From: Guillardia theta CCMP2712
Lineage: Eukaryota > Cryptophyceae > Pyrenomonadales > Geminigeraceae
Assembly (NCBI RefSeq): GCF_000315625.1
Contig: NW_005434587.1
Coordinates: forward strand, 220,392 to 284,391
DNA length: 64,000 bases
Reading direction: 5' to 3'
In this document: positions 53,616 through 64,000 of the stretch, piece after piece
How positions within the stretch are numbered: position 1 is the first letter of the stretch
Layout: every line of letters starts with the position of its first letter
Translations under genes and position numbers: made by a program
The notes under the pieces: generated by a model
Databases searched by the model: none
The model's input: only the letters and a program-made list of their open reading frames with translations
What the model was told of the DNA's origin: nothing

Positions 53616-56600
53616 ATGATGGCGACAGAGCGGGAAGAGCGCGTCTGCGCAGGGAGAACAAGCGACATGACGAGGGAGAGGAACACATTCAACAGCAGAG
53701 ACAGGCAAGATACTTTGAAGAAGCTTGAGAATCTGCAAGTGTCGGCTAAAAATTGTGACAATCAGGGGGTTGAAGAGATCTCATGGCAGCTTTCAAGTTC
53801 AAAACAGGAAGACACATCTTGTGATGCAAGTATGCATGTCTCTGATGATGGATACAGGCTAACAGAGTTCGCTGATGGTTCAAAAATTTACCGAACAATG
53901 TCAAGCGACACATGTTTGTCAATATCCGAGCTTTTCAAAATTGATGCTATGGAGCTGGTCTGAAAATGAATGCACATTTCAATTTGATGACGGCAAGACC
54001 AGATTCATTGCAACAGAATAAACTATCCAGACATAAGTTTGACACAAATCTTGAAAGATGACACTCTAATTGAAGTACCCTCAACCCAGGTGAGAAGCCG
54101 TCTGTTTGATGCATTGCACTTTGTTGCTGAAGCTTTGGACAACTTGCTCCAGAAGATGGAGGATGCAGGTGTTGTTGAAAAACTTTCCCATAGCAAGGCA
54201 TGGCTGCCGGTATGACCACATGTGTCCATGAATTCTGTTTTGATATCTCAAAAAGGTTCATGTATATGGTTCTGGCGAAAAAGTTGGTCACAGGACAGAT
54301 GGTTTTCTTTTCGAAAAGGTGAATTCCAGCCTTGCCATGACGAGTAGAAGTGAATTTAAACAGGACAACAAGTATATCGTTGAATGTGGAGGTAAGCGGA
54401 TGAAGCTCTCCGAGTTCTGTCAACGAGCAGGTGACTTTTGGAGCAAGAAAATTGAGCGCAATTTTCCAACATTAACTTGCACAAAGGAAACAAGAAGAAC
54501 AGGCCTCGTGAAACAATTATCATATCTGAGACATTAGAGGTTGATATCACGTTGATGAGGATTTACTCTTATACCAACAATTGTGCAGTCCCTTCTTGAC
54601 TATGAAAACCGCCTTGCACGCGAGTGAGCGAACTCAATATCTTGTTGAGGAGAAGAGCAAGCATTCAAACTCATGTGGCCTTAGACTCGATGTGAAGAGC
54701 AAATCGAACGAAAGCAAATCACAGGTGAAGAACTAAAATTCACTTATGGTCCAAATGTCTAAGTGAAAATTTAGAACTCTGTCGAAAAGCAAGACAAATA
54801 TATCGTCATGCTCGACGGAATGAGGTACCTCGAGCTTTCTAAGTTGTCGAATCATTCTCCGTTTCAGGATACAGAAATGCATCGCATTTAGCCCGAAAAT
54901 ATTTTCATTTGTTAGAGTCATCAATACACCCGACGAGGACCTGCAAGGCAAATTTGGGATTGTAAGTCTGCCATACCATTTCATGCTTTTTTCTCTCATT
55001 TACAATATTGAATTGCAGATCAAGTCATATAACTCCGATGGGTTTTACCAAATCCACATTCTTGAGCGCTGTGAAGAATATTTCAAACCCACAAGTCGAG
55101 ATGTAGCTTTACGGCATTTCCACTTGACGTGATGAATTTGAAATATGTTTTCATGGTCGTGATCATCTTCGAATACAGACCATCGCATGACGCTGATGAA
55201 CAAAAACTGCTGTCGGAGAAATGGGCAATGCAAGTGCAGGTCTGTCTCATTTGATTGAGGGATGATTGCTGATTTTTGCTCAGCACTCTGCTAGTTTCAT
55301 CATTTCATGGCTTCAGGGTGATGAAACAATGAAGACCGAACACCCATCGCAAGCAGATGTTTGGTCCAATCTGATTGATACTTGCAAGTAAGCGTATTCC
55401 TGGCTTCAATATGCTGTGGTAAATGCTTCATCCTTTGCAGAAAGCTAAGCTCGATTATGCTCGAACTGCGTCAAGATTTTACTAAGGTATGAATTACTTA
55501 GACGTTCTCAGCAAATGTCTTTATTCAGGGCAAAATCGAAATGGACAGACTCTCACAGATCCACACCATGTCAGTCTTGACGACACCAGAAACTCTTCTC
55601 GATATTCTGCAATTGTGCAAGAATTTTACATCAGCGAAGGGCTCTTCGAGGTTGCTGGCTGTTCTTCAGGTTTGGTCACAGCAAAGGAAAAATAGTATTC
55701 AATCAAGTGATGCACTTGCAATTTTTACTTCACTCTTTAATGAAGAGTCGTCCACGGATGCATGTCAGACGCATTCGGTTTCAGATCAAACTCTGCTGGA
55801 AGGCGACTCCGAAGGCCAAGGCCAAATCAATGAGATTTCGGAAGATAAGGCGACTGGCAAAACTTCTGAAACTCATAATCTGATCTTCAAAGCGAAGCAA
55901 AGAATGAAAGAGCTGGAAAAATTGAAATCAGTTCAAGAAAAACAATTGCTTGAAATCAAACGATTAATCTCTGAACACGAAAGCAAGTACCAAAATTGCG
56001 TGAATAATCAATGTCAAGAGGTCTCGGTTTTATGCGCATCGATGAATCTGAAAGCCGAATGTGAAATTTTGAAAGCAATTCATTTTTACAAAATGTTTGA
56101 GCGGAAATTTTCCTTTGTTAAACACATGACTCTGTTCTTGATGGTTGCAAGGCCCTTTTTGCGCATGTTGGGATGGCAAAGGCTCTATGACGTGCTGGGC
56201 CATGAGCAAATCACGTTCCTGAATCAAGTTGCATCATTCCAGATTTTATCTGAAGAAGGGACTAGATTACAAATGTCTAAGGCGGAAAAATCAAGTGAAT
56301 ACGAAAATTTCGTTCTCAACGAGAGCAAGAAAATCTGTGACTATTTGTTCGATACATACAATGAGGTTCAGAATATCCAGGTATGCTTTCATCACAACAT
56401 CGTACGTTTACGCATGTAATAATCATCATTCCAGGTTTTCTGTTCTTCATACATGTGCAATATTGATCCACAGTTTTTTGCTTACTCTACCACTGATGTA
56501 TCAGACCATCTGGAAAATCATTGGTGATTTTTTTTATCGCACAATGAAAGAACCAGTCTTATTATCTGATCACAGCAGCTCATCAAAAGCTTATGACTCC

Positions 56601-58105
56601 GAACTCCAGCCAGCTGGAATGAATCTTGATCCTCGATTGAAAGAGCATGTTGCTTTCCGAAAACGTAAATTTCAACATTCGTTGTCTTGTTTCAGTTATA
56701 GAAACCTTTTGCCTTTCTGAAAACATCTGAAATCTGTTTAATGTCCTGCTTTTTAGATTTGGACGAGGTTGGAACTGAACATGCTGTCATTTCATTTCCT
56801 GAAAAAGCTGAAGAATGGCAGGTGCTGTAAAATTTTGTTGCCCTTGCATCAGTTCACAACATGTGTAGCTCTCGTGGGAGAAAGCAAGCAATCTTGGGAG
56901 AGGAGAGTTTTGGATCCATCCAATACGAACGAAAAAGTCATCCTATAGGATCTCTGAGCTATCACCCGACACGCTCTACCGTTTTCGATTTCGTGCGATG
57001 TCTGGGTCAAAGGCGGACAAAAGGAAAAAGAATGATGCACTCGAGCAAAGTATTACATCGGAGCATGAAGACAAGGATATGGTACATTGGAAAGAATGGA
57101 GCAAGAGTTTCCTTTTCTTCACTTCTCCTAAGCGATGTGATCACGGTAGATGGAGAATAGACGAAGAAGTTGCGCAGGTATCTCCGAATCTCAAAAGTTG
57201 ATTTAGACAGAGATGACTTTGTAACTCCTCACGGCAGAGAATCTCTACAACCTCTCCCATCCGCTTTTGGCATTCGGGCATGCGTTATTCATCAAACATA
57301 TCAAATCGTAAGCGCATCATTATCAATCTAAGAATTCTGTTCTGCGGTTCTGACTCAGTCCAAATCTTTGAACATCCGAATTACCAGATGGCTTGGATGA
57401 CATATCAGCTTTCGAAAAAGTCATTTTTCGCCAGATGCAAAGTCTTGATCATAAGGTATAAAAAGCTCGATTCATGGAATCATCCATGTTTGATTCCAGC
57501 CTCACAGAGCCTTCATTTTCTTGAAAAATGTAAAGAGACTCTCTGCACTGTAGGGCAACTGTCAGTTGAGAGTACGTCAGTTTCGAGTTCGAACAGGTGA
57601 CCGAAGGAGGACGCTTCTCCTGAACTGATTGTTTTGAATTCAGCAATCTGCAGCCAGAAGCCGGTCAACCAAACAATCTGGTTTCGCCCCCTCTTTGTAT
57701 CCTTACTTTTGACAAGTTTTTGGATTCCAGATTCGAGCAAGGACGAAAGCTGATCTCCGGTAAGAACTTTCAACGTTACCCAAGATGCGAGTGAATTTAG
57801 AAGTTGACACTTGACGATGGTACAGGCACGGGGCAGTACGTCTTCTGAAGAATATTAACGAAGAAGTCACGGTGGGAATGCGTAAGTTGATCTCTTGTCG
57901 AACAGACGACTTAAGGTAATGCTGTTCTTTTGCGTATAGATGAAGACATCTCAAGAAAGCAACTTGAGATGAAACTAGCAGGTCAGTCATGAAATCGTTA
58001 TGTGCACATGGTTCTGACAATAATGTTGTACCCTGTGATTTCAGCAAGAATGCACAAGAGCAGTTGATAGTTGAAATGCCAGTGCTCGCTGTCAACAGTA
58101 TATGA
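53616..58105 (+). CDS. long multi-exon protein with LysM-like, coiled-coil and fibronectin type III segments
   Basis: The ATG at 53616 starts a hydrophilic region. A LysM-like unit follows (SSDTCLSISELFKIDAMEL, then NYPDISLTQILKDDTLIEVP across an intron at about 53960-54015). Middle exons to 55500 are short and poorly resolved. The exon from 55529 to 56378 contains a coiled coil (RMKELEKLKSVQEKQLLEIK) and a helical segment (FKMF-like, LFLMVARPFLRMLGWQRL). The exon from 56870 to about 57177 is a fibronectin type III domain (LSWEKASN, ISELSPDTLYRFRFRAMSG, WKEWSKSFLFFT). The last exons end at TGA 58103-58105. No signal peptide or membrane helix was seen, so it is probably intracellular, perhaps cytoskeletal. 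Exon borders between 54100 and 55500 are uncertain, and the region could hold more than one gene. Confidence 0.5.
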
Positions 58106-58300
58106 TACAATTTAACGTACTACCGACGGTAGTAAGTTAGTGTAATTTACTCCGAGCCTCAGTTTCAGTGTACAGTGAATGAAATCACCGTACCGCGCTC
58201 CTGACTTGGCCAGCTGAACAGCTGCCACCGGCACCTGTGCCGGCAAGTCAGTAGAACTCACTGGTCCTCCCAGTCACGCCGGGCCAGTCATGCGGGCCAG
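58106..58300. repeat. GC-rich block upstream of the RING-kinase gene
   Basis: TTAACGTACTACCGACGGTAGTAAG forms a hairpin (58111-58135), and CACCGGCACCTGTGCCGGCAAG another (58219-58240). Both are followed by a repeated gggCCAGTcatgcgggCCAGT sequence. The block lies between the stop of the preceding gene and the ATG at 58336. Confidence 0.5.
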
Positions 58301-58335
58301 TACTAACCTGTGGGTCAGAGTGGAGATGAGGGGGG

Positions 58336-61300
58336 ATGGGTATGAGGAGGATGAGGGGGGATATTGCCGCCTCCTCAGCGGCGGAGCACCGCGGAGGGAG
58401 GAAGCAGGAGAGAGCGGGAGAGAAGCACGTAGGAGGCGCGGAGGCGAAGGAGGAGGAGGCCTTCTCATCGCAGATCAGTGCTACTGACAGGAAGGACCAC
58501 GTCCAGCCTTCGCTCGCTTGCGCTCGGGGCGGAAAGGAACCGCCCCGAGCTCCTTTGAACAATCTCGAACGTCCTCAAGGTCAAAACCCCTGCCAGGTGA
58601 GACGCTTGAGGGGATGAGGAGCGGTGAGAAGGGGGGAGTTGGATAGATCACGCCTGTAGTAGTGAGAGAGCCTCGCTAAGGCTCCCCATCTGCAGTCTGT
58701 GTCCTCATATAACACCCTGTGGGCACATGACCTTTCCTTGTTGGCATGTTACCACCTATCATCCTGTTGGTACGTCGATAGTCACTGACACAAAGATTTC
58801 TTGCTCAGGGCACGAGGTCAACCTTCTTGTCCTGTGGCTCCGGCCACCACAGGGCAAGCCCTTGAAGACACTTCAGACCCGGCAGGGGGTCCGGGTGCTG
58901 GCATTTTGGGCGAAGCCCTAGCATTTGGAGACCTTTTGCGTGAGAAGGTAACTTGAGTGTTGGTCAATGTTGTTGCTGCCCATCGTCTGAGTTGCACGTG
59001 TCTCTGTTCGCACTTGTTGTATGCGTGCGATTATGAATGATTCATTTCCACATGCTGTACTTGTGTGAAAATGACTGGTTGATTCGTCGTGCAGTTTGCG
59101 CAGGTTGTTGGCCTTTCAAGCGCGTCTACTGTTGAAAGCTCTTCACTAGCCGACAACTTTTCAAGTCGGGGACAAGGACAGCCAGCATCCTCCTACGAGC
59201 CTGAGGAGCAGCAGAACCGTCCTTGGCAAGCGCCACAAACCGTGTACCTAGAGGAATTTCACGGCAGCCAGAAGTATTCCGAAGATCAACCGAGGAGGGA
59301 GACAAGCGGAAAGGTAGGGCTCTTCCTCTCCATGCCATGGTACTTGCAATGACAATGATGTTGCGTGCAGAAACTTCCAACCGGGTTTGCCAGAAATCCG
59401 TTCCTGCAAGACTTGCACGGGACCAAAGGACAAAAGTCTGTTGCTGAGACCAAGAGACCTCTAGAGAATAGAGAGTCGACTTCTTTCAAGTCAGACAACA
59501 GTTCAGAAGGAGCGCCTGCAGACAAAACAGAAGATTTCGGAGCTCCACAGCGCATCCTCAAGTCGTTTCTTGATACATTTAACAATTCATTCATTGGAGG
59601 TTCTTTGTATTGTGGTCTTTCACATCGAACTTACACGTGAACAGAAAGCTCTGAGGGTCGAGGCTCAAAGGCTGAGAGTGTTAATTCTGCACAAGGCGCT
59701 CAGGAGTCTCCCGTAGATTCAAATCCTACCCGTGCGGAGCCCAGTGCGGTTGAGCTCTTAGACGGAACCCCAGCCATGGTTTGAGCCGACGAGATCTGAC
59801 GTTTCGCCGCTGACTCTTCACAGGTGCGATGCATGCGCAAAGGTCATGGTGCGCTGGAGTGTCCAGTTTGCCTCCAGCTGTTCAACAGGCCTGTCACACC
59901 TGTAAGCCTCAAGATTCCATCCGTTATGTAGATTGCTCACTTGGCTCTTTCGCAGGTCAACGCCGAGTGCAGATGTACATTCTGCGAATCGTGTTTTGTG
60001 AACCTGGTCAAGTTTGGAGGACGATGCACGAAATGTGGGCGAGGGCTTCCTCGAGATCCGATGCAAGCTGTTGTCAACGCGGAAGTGTTGGAAGCGATAC
60101 AAGCTTTTCAACAATATGGAGGGGAGGACGCCGAGTATGCTACCCTTATGACTGGTTTGAAGGGCAAACCCGACAGGCCCAAGTACCAAATCTTGAACAT
60201 GGAAGAATTCAAGCTTGATCCGAAGCCTTTGGCTTCGGGGGCTTATGGTCAAGTATTCCGAGGAACATGGCTAAAGCAGAATCTGCCAGTAGCAGTGAAG
60301 AAAGTTCTACGAACAAGCGTCATGTCCCGAGAGCAAACGATCGAGAGCTTCAGAAAAGAGGCTGAGATCCTGGCAATGCTTGATCACCCCCATGTGCTCA
60401 AGTTGTACGGGGCTGTGTTGGACGAAGAGAACATTTGTATCGTGACGGAGTTGGTGCCAGGCGGCTCTCTCTTTGATCTGATTCACACGAAGCCGTTGCT
60501 GAAGCCCGAGGCTGTCATAGCGATCAGTACGGGAGTCTGCAAGGGCATGACTTACTTACACAGCATGGGAATCATTCATCGCGACCTCAAACCTGGCAAC
60601 CTTCTGATGGGGGCGGTCGCGTCTCCTAGTGGTCCGCAGCTGGTTGTCAAAGTCGCAGATTTTGGCCTTGCGCGGGTCCAGGTAACGATGACAGTGAAAG
60701 CGATGCTTCCCTCCCTGCTTCCCTCGCTTCCCGGCTCCCTCCTTTCCTTCCTCTCTCTCTCTCTCTGTGATCCTCCTGCTATCTGTTTGCTCTGATTAAT
60801 CTCCCGTTTCCAACAGGATTCTGCGAGGACCATGACGGGGGGAATAGGAACGAGTCAATATACAGCACCAGAAGTGCTTAGATCAGAGCGATACGATCAC
60901 AAGGCTGATGTGTACAGGTATATCTTGCAGCCTCTGATGTCTGAGGCTGAAATTGCCCAGTTTCGGGGTTATCTTATGGGAGATTCATGCTCGAAAGATC
61001 CCATACTCAGAAATGAATCAAATGCAAATAGCAGTGGCGGTTGCCACGCAAGGTTTGCGATTCAGCTGCTGCTGTGTTGTCCTGATTTCTCTCTCAGATC
61101 AACGGCCACCACCTCCCAAGAACTGTCCTGCACCCTTCTGGCAGCTGATGCAGGTGCTGCCTCCTCAGCTTGTAGCGGGAAGATGTTAACCATGGGAACG
61201 CAGCATTGTTGGCAGACTCGTCCGCACGATCGCCCGTCCTTCCCAGAGGTCCTCTCACAACTCGAGGACATGCAGGTACATGCCATGGTCAAGTTCCTTC

Positions 61301-61656
61301 GGTCATCCTCACTTCTTGTTCAGTTCGTGTTCAACCTGGCAGCGAGTGCTCATGGTTCCATCCGTGCCAGCTCAGCGATGCGGCAACAGCAGTCGCAACA
61401 GGTGAGAGGCTTTGCTCCCTTGAGCTTCTTTTTGCACATGGTCTGATTGTCATGCAGAACGCAAACGCGTTGCAACAACAGAAGGTGATTGCTGTCCTGC
61501 CTCGACGATCGTCCGGGGGGCTGAAGATGCTGATGAAAACTTTTACAGCAGCTTGCTGAGCAGCAAATGAGGATGAATAACCTACAGATCGATCCGCATG
61601 CGAGGGTCCGTATTCTGCATAGCTCTTCACTACATTGCATTTGACTTTAGAATGTG

Positions 61657-61697
<41 letters not shown>

Positions 61698-63056
61698 CTC
61701 GGTGATTGTCTTCATCCTTGCATCTCCGTCCTTTGACTCATTCCACTCGCAGCCTGCAGCGAACATTAATTATTCTCGTGAGTCGCGCGTTGGCTCACGA
61801 TGCCCTTTGCTCACATGCAACAACTTACAGCACAATCTCCCATGGAGCACTTAAACACGCCCCCAGCAGAGGCCGTCTCGCCGAACATGCAGGTCAAGCT
61901 TGTGATGGAAGCAAGAGAAGGCATGTGGAAGTGACAGCTGGGCAGCAGTACCGAGAGAGCAAGAATCTCTACGTGCCTGAGATGTTCGCGACGATCTCAG
62001 AAGCGATTGCAAACGCTCAGATGGAGGATCAGGTGATGGAGATGAGAGGAGGTGACGCGGTGGCTGATCTGTTGCCCAAGATCTTCGTGTCTCCTGGCCA
62101 TTACGTGGAGACGATCTCTATCAGGAACCTAACTGTTTCGATCGTTGGAAACGGCAACATGCAGAACATTCTTCTGGAGGGGGTACGTTGAAACATGTGT
62201 CTATTCCGCTATCGTGCTTGTGTTCTCTTGTTCTCTTCCCTTTTACTGATGCTAGAAGGACTCTGATCTAACTTGGCTCCTCGGCCTCCTGCTCACTTTG
62301 ACTGCAGCCGACCGGCGCCATGGTCATCTCGCAAGAAGGCGGCCTCGTGCGCATTAGCAACCTCATGATCAGGAGCGCGGACGCTCCTGCCTACAAGTTA
62401 GTTGGAGGACAACTGGTGAAGACTCTTAGCTCTCTGTTTGCTCCTTCAAGCGCCTGACGCGCTGCGCAGATAATGGAGGATTGCAATGTGAGCGGAGGGA
62501 AGATGGGCCTCTGGGCGTACGGGGGATGCGAGTGCTGCATCCGTCGATCTGTCATGTGAAGATTCTTCTCCCTTGTCTCGCCCGCCTCATTTTCTCCCCC
62601 AGCTGCCGATGCGATCGGCAAGGAATGTATTTAGGGGAAAAATGCGTCGCAGTGGTGGAGTCCTGCAGGTGAATGTTGAATCATGCACAGTCAGTCGAGT
62701 TGAAAGTTCGTTTTCTCTTCCTGTTCCTGCTCCTGCTCCCGCTCCTCATCTTCTTCCTCTTCCTCTCCCGCTACTCTCCGTGTACACGTTCTTTTCCTTG
62801 TGAACCTGTCTCTCTCGTTCTCTTTCCCTTTATACCAATATCTTTCTCCTCTCTTCGCTTTCGGTTTTTCTCTCCCTCTCCTGCTCGGGCAGCATTTTTG
62901 AGAACGGCGATCACGGGATTCTTGTGCTCAACGATGGAGCACGGCTGAGCATGACGCGGAGCATGGTCTCTTACAATCAGGGAGCAGCTGTCGCCATCGA
63001 TCAGGTCAGTTTGTTGTCCAACGTGACGCATGCACGACAGTAACCTCTTCTCCTTA

Positions 63057-63132
<76 letters not shown>

Positions 63133-63301
63133 TCTGTTGCATGCTTTTTCCTTCACCTCGTCCTCTCGCTCTTCTCACCTTCTCCTTCAGTTTGCGGGAG
63201 GGAAGGTGGAGAACAACGACCTCAGGAACAACATGCAGGGCCCTTGTCTCGTGGGCGTCCAGAGTCAAAACTTGGTGTCTGTCACCAACAACTTGACCTG
63301 A
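58336..63301 (+). CDS. RING finger-TKL protein kinase-polyQ-beta-helix fusion
   Basis: Twenty-two exons, all phase-consistent, run from 58336-58596 to 63191-63301 and give 992 residues. Residues 1-280 are disordered. A RING-type finger (about 293-337) has CPVC, CRCTFCESC and CTKC, with Cys where the canonical His sits. The kinase domain follows: glycine-loop ASGAYGQVF near 399-408, VAVKK near 420, HRDLKPGN near 515, DFG near 542, then GTSQYTAPEVL, FGVILWEI and RPHDRPSF, as in TKL (MLK/Raf-like) kinases. A Gln-rich linker ends in 12 glutamines (exon 61651-61701). Residues about 755-992 form a right-handed beta helix (PKIFVSPGHYVETISIRNL, SIVGNGNMQNILLEG, GILVLNDGARLSMTRSMV). The protein joins ubiquitin-ligase-like, kinase and repeat-scaffold parts. 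It has no targeting signal. Whether the RING is active is uncertain. Confidence 0.88.
61660..61695 (+). repeat. (CAG)n coding repeat, 12 glutamines
   Basis: Eleven CAG plus one CAA codons in an in-phase 51-base exon of the RING-kinase gene. It is likely to vary in length between isolates. Confidence 0.9.
63058..63130. repeat. (CTGC)n tetranucleotide repeat in an intron
   Basis: About 18 uninterrupted CTGC units lie between the last two exons of the RING-kinase gene. On the other strand they give an artificial RQAGRQAG frame. Confidence 0.95.
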
Positions 63302-64000
63302 GCTACTAGAGCAGTGACTGTGTGACTTACAACAAACTTTTACTCTCACACCTTGACCTCCTCCTTTCTTCTCCCTCCTCCTGTAATCTCCTTACTCCAC
63401 CTGTCTTCACTTCATCCTGTCACACATACCTGTACACCCTTCTCTTCTCACCCTTCGATGTCACTCACGCTGCCTCGATCACCTACTCTCTCCTCCCTCC
63501 TACACTGTGTGTCCCTGCCAGAGCTCGTGTATCTCCAGCTCCAATCGCGCCGCCTGCTGACGTGTCATAGCTGCTCGAGCTCTCAATTCTCCGCACCTCT
63601 ACGAGGCTCTTCCTCGTCTGGTATTCCTCCACGAACTGCCGTGAGAGCCTGCTGGGATGCGCCGAGTCGTCGAGCTGCCAAGATGTGAGAGGAGGAGAGG
63701 AGGAGAGACTTCGGGACGAAGGATGACGAAGCGCCGCCGCCGCAGCAAGAGGAGGAGGAGGAGGATGGGGGCAAGAGAGGGGAGAGAGGAAGTAAGGGCA
63801 GTCGAAGCAAGAGGTGGAGGAGGAGGGATAGGAAAGGTCAAATGGGGCAGAGGCAGCAGAAGAAGAAGGATCAAGGAGCAGGAGCAGAGGCAGGAGCAGG
63901 GGCAGGAGCAGGAGCGGGGAGCTCTCCAACTTTAGGCTCTCTTTCTGTGCTTGGGAGCGGAGCCTCCGGGAAGAGGGAAGAGAAGACTCTGCCCTTGTCC
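63302..64000 (-). other. intergenic region plus possible 3' exon of a gene entering from the right
   Basis: From 63310 to 63530 the sequence is pyrimidine-rich with no exon. On the minus strand, 63690-63540 follows a CTTGGCAG acceptor and could encode an exon (RLSRQFVEEYQTRKSLVEV or an alternative frame with QQAARLELEIHELWQ). Purine-rich GAGCAG repeats at 63860-63915 would be its upstream intron. The rest of the gene would be outside the window. Confidence 0.3.

Noticed and set aside
59818-60252. 144-residue minus-strand frame inside the RING-kinase gene
   Set aside because: It is antisense to two well-supported exons with conserved RING and kinase motifs.
63058-63130. CRISPR-like or other spaced repeat array
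   Set aside because: The units are contiguous four-base repeats without spacers, in an intron of a eukaryotic gene.

Overview
This window reads as nuclear sc​affold sequence from an intron-dense, flagellated alga with a secondary plastid. My best guess is a cryptophyte of the Guillardia theta type. That guess rests on style and gene content; no marker gene proves it. The evidence is as follows. Nearly every gene is split by short GT-AG introns, many only 40-150 bases long, whose exon phases join cleanly. There is an axonemal dynein light intermediate chain (motile flagella), a mitochondrial-type ribosomal protein L21 and signalling genes (AGC and TKL kinases, FYVE, PH, MORN). Two proteins begin with a signal peptide followed by a transit-like stretch, as expected for a plastid reached through the ER. 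A 100-N gap (31067-31166) shows that this is an assembled scaffold. I saw no rRNA, tRNA, CRISPR array, insertion sequence or viral gene.

Layout. 1-6 kb: a small membrane protein (-), a 6-phosphogluconolactonase-like protein with degenerate active-site motifs (+) and a beta-helix protein starting 55 bases behind it (+). 6-18 kb: a PrsW-type intramembrane protease (-), two unrecognised genes (+) and a plastid-targeted RRM protein with an AT-hook tail (-). 18-30 kb: a two-helix membrane protein (+), a large double-HMG-box chromatin protein (-), a PRELI-like protein (-), a DoxX/TMEM35-like membrane protein (+) and a coiled-coil protein (-). 30-38 kb: a GGAGA repeat holding the gap, DNALI1/p28 (-), a FYVE protein (-), a decayed plastid-leader gene (+) and bL21m (+). 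38-53 kb: a PH-AGC kinase-PH-MORN fusion (-), two coiled-coil genes (+ and -), a two-helix membrane protein (+), a type I membrane protein with a duplicated Cys-rich domain (-) and an unknown gene (-). 53-64 kb: a long LysM-like/FN3/coiled-coil gene (+) and a 22-exon RING-TKL kinase-polyQ-beta-helix gene (+).

Two non-coding patterns recur. Very GC-rich, hairpin-rich blocks sit just upstream of at least six gene starts and share short sequences, among them a TTTACTCAAAGTTAAGTTAA motif. Separately, boxes of the form TACCCC/CCCACCC (or the complement) crowd the upstream and divergent intergenic regions. Together they look like an undescribed promoter grammar or a promoter-associated repeat family. 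The genes are not an operon or a pathway cluster. The strongest candidates for something new are the two multidomain kinases and the promoter-associated repeat system.
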